From Irineochytrium annulatum (Eukaryota > Chytridiomycota > Chytridiomycetes > Chytridiales > Chytridiaceae): DNA of 26,464 nucleotides. Positions 20,801 through 26,464 of the stretch are shown here, piece by piece. A model generated the notes under the pieces. The model had not been told where the DNA came from. It was given only the letters and a program-made list of their open reading frames with translations, and searched no databases. Each line of letters opens with the position of its first letter. Position 1 is the first letter of the stretch. The stretch covers positions 1 to 26,464 of the forward strand of contig JADGJL010000293.1 in NCBI GenBank assembly GCA_027600665.1. The letters run 5' to 3'. The position numbers were made by a program, and so were the translations under genes.

Positions 20801-22101
20801 AGGCAACGGATATCCTGACGAATGTGCTGTTCCGTCGGCCGCAGACTGTCACCGACAAGGTGGACTTTAGGTCGCTTCGTTTCGGTGCATCGAAGGAGTC
20901 GGCGCTTACGTTCGTTGACTCGGCCATCATCAATTTCAACATCGCAAACTTCATCGAATCCGCAACGAATTATGTCATGACACCGGGTCAAACCATGGAG
21001 CTTACAGACCTGCATACAACTGTGACCGAACTTGGAGTCAACGTCGCAGTAACGGGCACGCGGCTGCCTCCGGACCTACCGTTCCGTTCGCTGCCCGGAG
21101 CTGGCGGCACCGCGAAAGTGATGTGGGCACCTCAGGGAACTATCGAGTCATACGTGGTTGACGTGTACTTCTCCGATTTGGTGTTCATACCAGGACAAGT
21201 CTTTACGTTCAACGTCGACGCTCGAGTCAACTCCGGCCCCGCGCTTGTGGCGTTCCAATCCATTCTCCCTGCATTCGTCGAATGGAAACCGTATCTGCTC
21301 GGGATTCTCGTTGGGCATGCTACCTTGACGAACTCTGATCCGAGAGTCGGAAGCCCGAAGTCTTTTAACGCCTTCGACTCGGTGACTGTCGTGGCTCCCG
21401 ATCTGTTCTTCTACGCGCCGTTATTGGTTCAGCCGAAGTTAATGAACCCGTTCACGGAAGGCCTCGGTTTGATAATCAATCTTCACTTCGCAAACCCGGG
21501 CCCGCTCCATGTCGAACTTGGAAATATCGGAGTGAAGCTAATGGATCGCAGCGAACAGTTGGGCATTGTAACGATCGGCATCAACACATTGAACAACCTC
21601 GAGGGAGGGAACACGCTGATGGGCAACACGATCCCGATCGACGTCAAGATCACGCTGAACATCTTCGATATCTTCATGAATCTCTTCGACCTGCTCACTG
21701 GCGCCAAGCAATATGAGCTCGTGTGGTTTTCCGACAAGAACGCGCCGTGGATCGTTGACCTTCTAAACGGCGTACCGAAAGACCTGTCCGGCAACTTGAT
21801 ACCCATCATCATTGCGGTCCTGAGGCATCTGGAAATCAAGCTGGGACCTTTCACCCTGGGCCCGTTGCCCGGTCACTTCACTTCGAAAGCAGATGAAATC
21901 TTAGCGTGGGGAGGAAACCATGTGTACTTCGGAGACGCAGCAGCAGTCCCGCAGGCCATGGCGGCAGCAAACGCGAGCTTCGCTACCACGGTTATGTCGG
22001 GTACGCTGCCACAAGTCCCGGCGAGCGTTGTGCAATCTAATACCCAAGTTTCGACAATTGCGCCGACATCAACAGCGAGGGGACGCAGAAGGGGGCCATA
22101 G
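11819..22101 (+). CDS. Giant single-pass membrane protein with tandem DUF3712/LEA2-like repeats
   Basis: Nine exons: 11819-12411, 12544-12989, 13044-14574, 14641-14725, 14781-16367, 16429-17331, 17390-18301, 18355-19640 and 19692-22101. Together they give 3,250 residues in one frame. Residues 1-150 are hydrophilic and predicted cytosolic, with an Asp/Glu run near 48-66. One hydrophobic helix spans about 152-179 (LHLVLVAIVCTVVLVPVMLL), preceded by Arg and Lys, suggesting type II topology. The remaining ~3,070 residues are β-rich with alternating hydrophobics, many N-x-S/T sequons and few Cys. They are built of ~160-residue repeats carrying a motif like GxSSTDxIxAFSKIxI and a partner block like TAPGASLALxxxxxLGLPFP. 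The layout resembles fungal DUF3712 proteins and vacuolar Tag1 of yeast, but far longer; that link is from memory. Function unknown. ATG 11819 follows an in-frame stop at 11770-11772. Intron 1 has an alternative model with an extra 51-nt exon. Confidence 0.82.
12461..12479 (+). repeat. Small inverted repeat in intron 1 of the giant gene
   Basis: TGTCCGA and TCGGACA form a perfect 7-bp stem with a 5-nt loop inside the unusually long first intron (132 nt). If the alternative microexon is used, it would lie in coding sequence instead. Confidence 0.5.
14392..21330 (+). repeat. About 15 degenerate tandem repeats of ~160 residues in the giant protein
   Basis: The recognition motif (such as GVSNILLGSSASDTITALSK) starts near 14392, 14954, 15455, 15945, 16468, 16921, 17426, 17882, 18388, 18880, 19396, 19912, 20413, 20851 and 21292. 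After removing introns the spacing is 438-562 nt. Copies 4-12 are clearest; the first three and last three are divergent. Each unit has strand-rich blocks ending in a PFPV/PFAL-type turn and a Gly/Asn-rich linker. Confidence 0.75.
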
Positions 22102-22473
22102 ATGATAAACGTTTCTTTATTTCCGTCCTTGCTTCGTTTGCAGCTTCGACTTTCTCGTTCAGATTTTCGTTTGAGGCATTAGCGCCATGATAATCATTTT
22201 TATTTAAGCTCCTCTTTTCTTTCTTCACACTTGTCTGCTTTCTCTAATGTAATGATACAGTAAAGTAGAGAATTATAATCGACATTGCCGGTGCTCGTAC
22301 TCGTACTCGGATTGAGCCTTTGGTAGTAAGGTAGTAATTCGGATTGGACTTCGTGGATGTGAATCAGAACTTGGGTTCCGCTTTGCCACAGCTCCCGCTG
22401 CACCATACACTTCCTGAAGGCAGCGGAGGCCCGAGCCCGTGCGGCCACTCAGCTGTTAGCGAGCGCATTCAGA
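22102..22473. other. Intergenic, 372 bp
   Basis: Separates the giant gene's stop from the tRNA ligase ATG on the same strand. The AT-rich first half suits a 3' untranslated region with poly(A) signals (TAATGTAATGATACAG near 22245). The second half is the presumed tRNA ligase promoter; no clear TATA box seen. Confidence 0.45.
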
Positions 22474-25361
22474 ATGCCAAAGAAGAAGAGCCAGGTTGTT
22501 GTAAGCTCTCACATCTCTCAGGTCCTCGAGGATTTGGACTTGAGCGAGAAGCCGCGAGCCCACAAGGAGCGCGTAGGCGTCGGCAGCGCATTCCCCTGCG
22601 TCGACGATGTGCCCGTCGACACCCTAATTTCGTCGTTGAACTCGTTGATCTCTGGCAAGGGCGGGAAAGGGTCTTGGAAGTCTGTGCGAAAGAACACGTA
22701 CACGCTTCCCGCGAACCCGAGCATCTCTGTCACCTCCTATACATGTCCCGAGCACCTCTACACGAAGGATCCGCCGGTGCTGCCGACGCTCGCGAGGGGT
22801 CTTTTCGTGCGGCAGAACAAGAAGGGGGCGAACGAGATCGTGGTACGGGGGTACGACAAGTTCTTTAACGTGGGCGAGACGACGTGGACGTCGAGGGACA
22901 ACCTGCGGGCGCGCACGGTGGGGCCGTACGAGGTCACGGTCAAGGAGAACGGGTGCATCATCTTTATCTCGCAGGTGGAGGGGGAAATTCTCGTGACGTC
23001 GAAGCATGCTGTTCAAGTCCACGCTGCGAAGGGGATGGAGTGGCTGGAGAGGCATTTGAAGGACGCGGGGAGCAACAAGGAAGAATTGGCGGCATTTTTG
23101 AAGGAGCACGACGTTACGGCCGTTTTTGAGGTTGGAGATCTCGTTTGCTCTATTTGCTGACATTTCTCTTTACCAGCTCGCGGATGATGATTTTGAAGAG
23201 CACATTTTGGAATATCCGGAAGGGAAACGAGGCCTTTACCTTCACGGCATCAATGAAAACAAGCCTTACTTTGAGACGTGGCCCAGCGCGAAGGTGCAGG
23301 ACTTCGCTACTCGATTCGGTGTTTTCGTTGTCGACTATCTTACGTTTGATACATTCGACGGTTTGTTGCTGTGCGTTCTGGCGGGCGATGTGTAGACTTG
23401 CTTATTTATGACCCACAGAGGTTATGAAGTTTACTGGTGAATGCGGCGAAACGGGGTCCTATGGCGGACGGGCGGTTGAAGGGTTTGTGGTTCGTTGTCG
23501 ATCTGGGCATGAGGGGAAGACGATGCCAGTTTTCTTTAAGATCAAGTATGAGGAACCTTACTTGATGTATCGAGAGTATGTGTCACGAGGTTTCTCCTTT
23601 AGAATATTAACTCATACCGCTAGGTGGCGCGAGGTTACCAAGTCAATTCTTTCTCAGAAGGGGCGAAAGTGGACGCCGCGGCATCAACTTACGAGGAGAT
23701 ATGTCGAGTGGGTGCTTGAGAAGACTCGATCAAATCCCGAGCTATTCGACGAGTACCAAAAGAACAAGGGCATCATTCGGGCCCGAAATCTGTTTTTGGA
23801 GCATTCTGGCTTGAAGCCGGTGGACGTTCTTGCTGCCGCTCAGGAAACAACGGAGGAATTTAAGCGTGGGGAGGCGACGGCGATTCCGGGCGAAGAGGGC
23901 GTGTTTAACGGCCCTACACAAGGGTCGTCGAAGTCCGTGGACGTGCCGGATATTGGCTCGCTGACGCTGGCAGAGAAGGTGGTCCCCTCGAAGTTGCTAC
24001 CGTCCGACAAGCCTAGGAAGATCCTGCTGTTGCCAGTTGGAATAGTCGGTCTTGGAAAGTCGGCGCTGGGCCACGCGCTCACGGGCATTTTTCCCACACT
24101 CATCCGGCATGTTCAATCGGACGACACGAAGAAGCGCTTTGTGGAGTCGGTGGTACGCGAATTTGAAACGAGCGACATTGTGTACGCAGACAAATGCAAT
24201 CACGAGGCCTTTCACCGTCGAGAGATCACATCTGCTTTGAAGAACAAGTACCCGAACGGCGAGAGTGCGGTCCTGGCGTTGGAATGGCAGCTTGGTACCC
24301 ACGACAAAGCGAACAAGGATCGCATTTTTCGGCTGGCCGAAGAAAGGATAACGAAGAGGGGCGAGAATCATCAGACGCTGACACCAGGGAAGACACCGCA
24401 ATTCCAGAAAGTCATTCGTATGTTTCTGGGCCAGTTCACCGGGGTGGATACAAGTGCAAGGGCCGACAAGCTTATCGACGCTGTGTTGCCTATTGACCCG
24501 GAGTCGAGTACGGTGACGAGATTAAGGGACGTTTGCGAGGCTATTGGTTTTGCGGTCCCTGCAGACGAGGAACTGATGAGAATATTCGGCGAATTGCCTG
24601 CGGAGCGTTCAGCGGCAGCCGTATCGCGCGTTGTCTCAGCAGAGGTTTCTTCGGGCAAGGCGGAGCTAATGGATCCCGGTCTGCGGCCGAGGTCTAGTCG
24701 CTTGCGGGTGGGGAACTTCTATTACGGCATTTATGTTTCCGACCCAATACTCCTCGTCTCCGTTCTAGATGCGCTCTTTACCCGCATCCGTAAGGATCAT
24801 CCGGACGTTTGTACGGTTTGGGACGCTATGAAGGCCGGGGAGAGGATACAGAAGCGGTTCCACGTCACGCTTTGCCTCACTAAGTTTTCGGAGGATGCGG
24901 AGCTCGTGGAACAGTATGCGACGATCATGGAGGGAGAGGGGCTTGGAAAGGATGATCTGGAGGAAACGAGCGAGACGCAGAGTGGCAACAAGAAGAAGAA
25001 GAAGGGGAAGCAGAAGAATAAGGGAGGCGGTAGAACGCCGGAGAACGGGCTACTTCCGGGGATACGGTTTATGAGTGCGAGGGATCTGCACTTCGAGGTG
25101 GAGGAAGTCGTGTTCGACGATCGGGTGATGTGCATCCCTGTTAAGGTACTGCCTGAGGGGTTCAATTGTCGGAATAGGTGGCCGCATGTGACTGTGGGAA
25201 CAACAGCGGATAAGTTCCGGCCAATGTTGTCGAATGAAGTACTGGGGAAGTGGGGCGGTGCCCGGGGAGAGCAGCAGGTGGAGAAAGGCGAGGGATGGAC
25301 GAGGGTTAGCTTTGGGGGGGCGGTGGAATTTACGGGCCGCCTCGCTCAGTTTTTGGGATGA
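22474..25361 (+). CDS. TRL1: Fungal tRNA ligase (ligase, kinase, cyclic phosphodiesterase)
   Basis: Four exons, 22474-23130, 23177-23360, 23419-23581 and 23624-25361, give 913 residues. The N-terminal adenylyltransferase/ligase domain has the KxNG nucleophile motif KENG (K157), followed by AVFE, EGFVVRC and FKIKYEEPYLMYRE. The middle polynucleotide kinase domain has the P-loop GIVGLGKS (K480). The C-terminal cyclic phosphodiesterase domain has two HxT motifs, FHVTLCL (H748) and PHVTVGT (H856). This is the full fungal Trl1 architecture, which heals and seals tRNA exon halves after intron excision and, in yeast, joins HAC1 mRNA in the unfolded protein response. A Lys-rich stretch (NKKKKKGKQKNKGGG) sits between the HxT motifs. 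Intron 3 (23582-23623, 42 nt) is tentative: its GTCACG donor is weak, but removal restores a WREVTK block after YRE. The start is the first ATG. Confidence 0.92.
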
Positions 25362-26464
25362 GTATGACGATTTTTATTGTAGAAGAATAAGAAGAATAAA
25401 GCACGACTTATTGAACGATACAATTGCCACGGGAGGAATAACTTGCGAACCCGTGGTAACGCATTTGTAATGAACCGCGCTAGCCGGTTCAACGGCCGAT
25501 TGCATGGCAGCATTAAGAGCATCAACACAAGAGGAAGCTGCATTGCTGAATGCAGCTTCCTCTCGCTTCGAACGCTGGATGCGCGATTATGAGAGGAGCT
25601 GTCGCCAAGTTCTACTGCTCGGTCACAAATCAGCATTGCCCAGCGTTTTCCCTCGCTGACTTTTTTTCTCAACTCCTGGCTTTTAGGATAAATCGTGTAA
25701 GATAGTTTTTTTCGACGACCCGTGCGACACACAAGCGTCCTTCACGCGTCAGTTGTTGATATGAGTGAAGAGCGAAATTACCCCTGCGCGCTTCCCATTT
25801 GGTCGAACCGGTCACGAGATATTGCGCGTGAAGTTGGGTTGGCGCCATAAAACTGATTTATATTTTTAGGCGCTCAGGAAAACTGGTCGACCTTGGTGGC
25901 TGTATTTGTGCCAACTGTTGATGCGGACAAGTTGGTCCAATGCGACCGTGAAGTCATGTCAATAACAAGGCGGCGCTCCCGATTCACCGCCATCAAACGT
26001 TGTAAGGCGAGTCATATGGTGTTGATCGGCGCCGTCAATAATAAGGTAAATTTTAGGAACATTTATTTCTTCGAAGCAGCTGCAATGATTCCGCCCTCGA
26101 AGAGCTCGGCGTCAATCCTGTTCGCGCACAGGAATGGTGATGGGAGTAACTGCCCCAAAGTAAATCCAACTATGCTAGTTTAGCGACCTTTCGTTTGTCG
26201 GTGCTACCATCGGATCTGGCAATAGGGTTTGACGACAGCTCCCAGAAGGATAACAGACCACAATCAATCAGACAACGACGAGGAAGGCGCGCCTTCGTCG
26301 ATGGTCCCGGCCGCGTCACCAAAGGTCCCCGCGGCGGAGATTTCAGCCAGAACACGATTTTTGCACGCGGAAGGCAGGAGAGCTGACGGGAGGGGATTTG
26401 CAGACCGTTGGGCGTCCGCTGCAACTCTGTAAAACTGCTCGGTGGCCTCCCGCCCGCCCTACTC
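25362..26464. other. 3' region with no confident gene, about 1.1 kb
   Basis: Downstream of the tRNA ligase stop. It holds a 3' untranslated region and a perfect hairpin at 25531-25562. Short reading frames on both strands (for example 25893-26183 plus and 26170-26424 minus) lack recognisable domains. The GC-rich last 230 bp could be the beginning or end of a gene continuing past the window, but I cannot choose a strand. Confidence 0.4.
25531..25562 (+). repeat. Perfect 14-bp inverted repeat (hairpin, 4-nt loop)
   Basis: GAGGAAGCTGCATT, loop GCTG, then AATGCAGCTTCCTC. The arms are exact reverse complements. It begins 170 bp after the tRNA ligase stop codon. There is no T-rich tail that would suggest a Pol III or bacterial-type terminator. 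Confidence 0.85.

Noticed and set aside
25346..25732. Minus-strand frame of 128 codons overlapping the tRNA ligase 3' end
   Set aside because: It starts with GTG, overlaps the ligase C-terminus, spans the hairpin and shows no recognisable domain.
1..26464. CRISPR array, transposon, prophage or bacterial operon
   Set aside because: No spaced direct repeats, transposase-like or phage-like proteins were seen, and nearly all genes have spliceosomal introns.

Overview
The window looks like nuclear DNA of a filamentous fungus, most likely a basidiomycete. The evidence is GC-rich coding sequence, dense short GT-AG introns (mostly 39-69 nt) with CTAAC/CTAAT-like branch sites, and proteins typical of fungal genomes: a fungal tripartite tRNA ligase, Bfr2/AATF, Lunapark and a DUF3712-like giant membrane protein. 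I see no prokaryotic, viral or transposon signature. Exon structures were built by hand from splice consensus, reading frame and remembered family sequence; no search or alignment was run.

Layout: (1) 1-2377, minus strand, 3' end outside the window: a large protein kinase gene with low-complexity insertions inside the kinase domain and a probable GC-AG intron. (2) 2582-3225, plus: a two-exon CinA C-terminal (PncC-like) protein, divergent from the kinase. (3) 3560-4173, plus: a small LITAF-like zinc/membrane-anchor protein lacking one expected cysteine. (4) 4563-6150, minus: Bfr2/AATF, a 40S ribosome biogenesis factor. (5) 6363-7843, minus: Lunapark, an ER three-way-junction protein, in nine small exons. 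(6) 8895-10747, plus: an F-box protein with an acidic tract and an internal duplicated motif. (7) 11819-22101, plus: a nine-exon gene for a protein of about 3,250 residues with one membrane helix and a long lumenal or extracellular part built from about 15 degenerate repeats of roughly 160 residues. (8) 22474-25361, plus: fungal tRNA ligase Trl1 (ligase, kinase and cyclic phosphodiesterase domains). (9) 25362-26464: no convincing gene, but a perfect 14-bp hairpin.

Most genes are unrelated housekeeping functions (ribosome biogenesis, ER shape, tRNA splicing, ubiquitin targeting), so no operon-like or defence-type system is evident. The most unusual object is the giant repeat protein. Three of its introns fall at the same phase-0 position of the repeat, once every two repeats, which points to growth by duplication of two-repeat exons.
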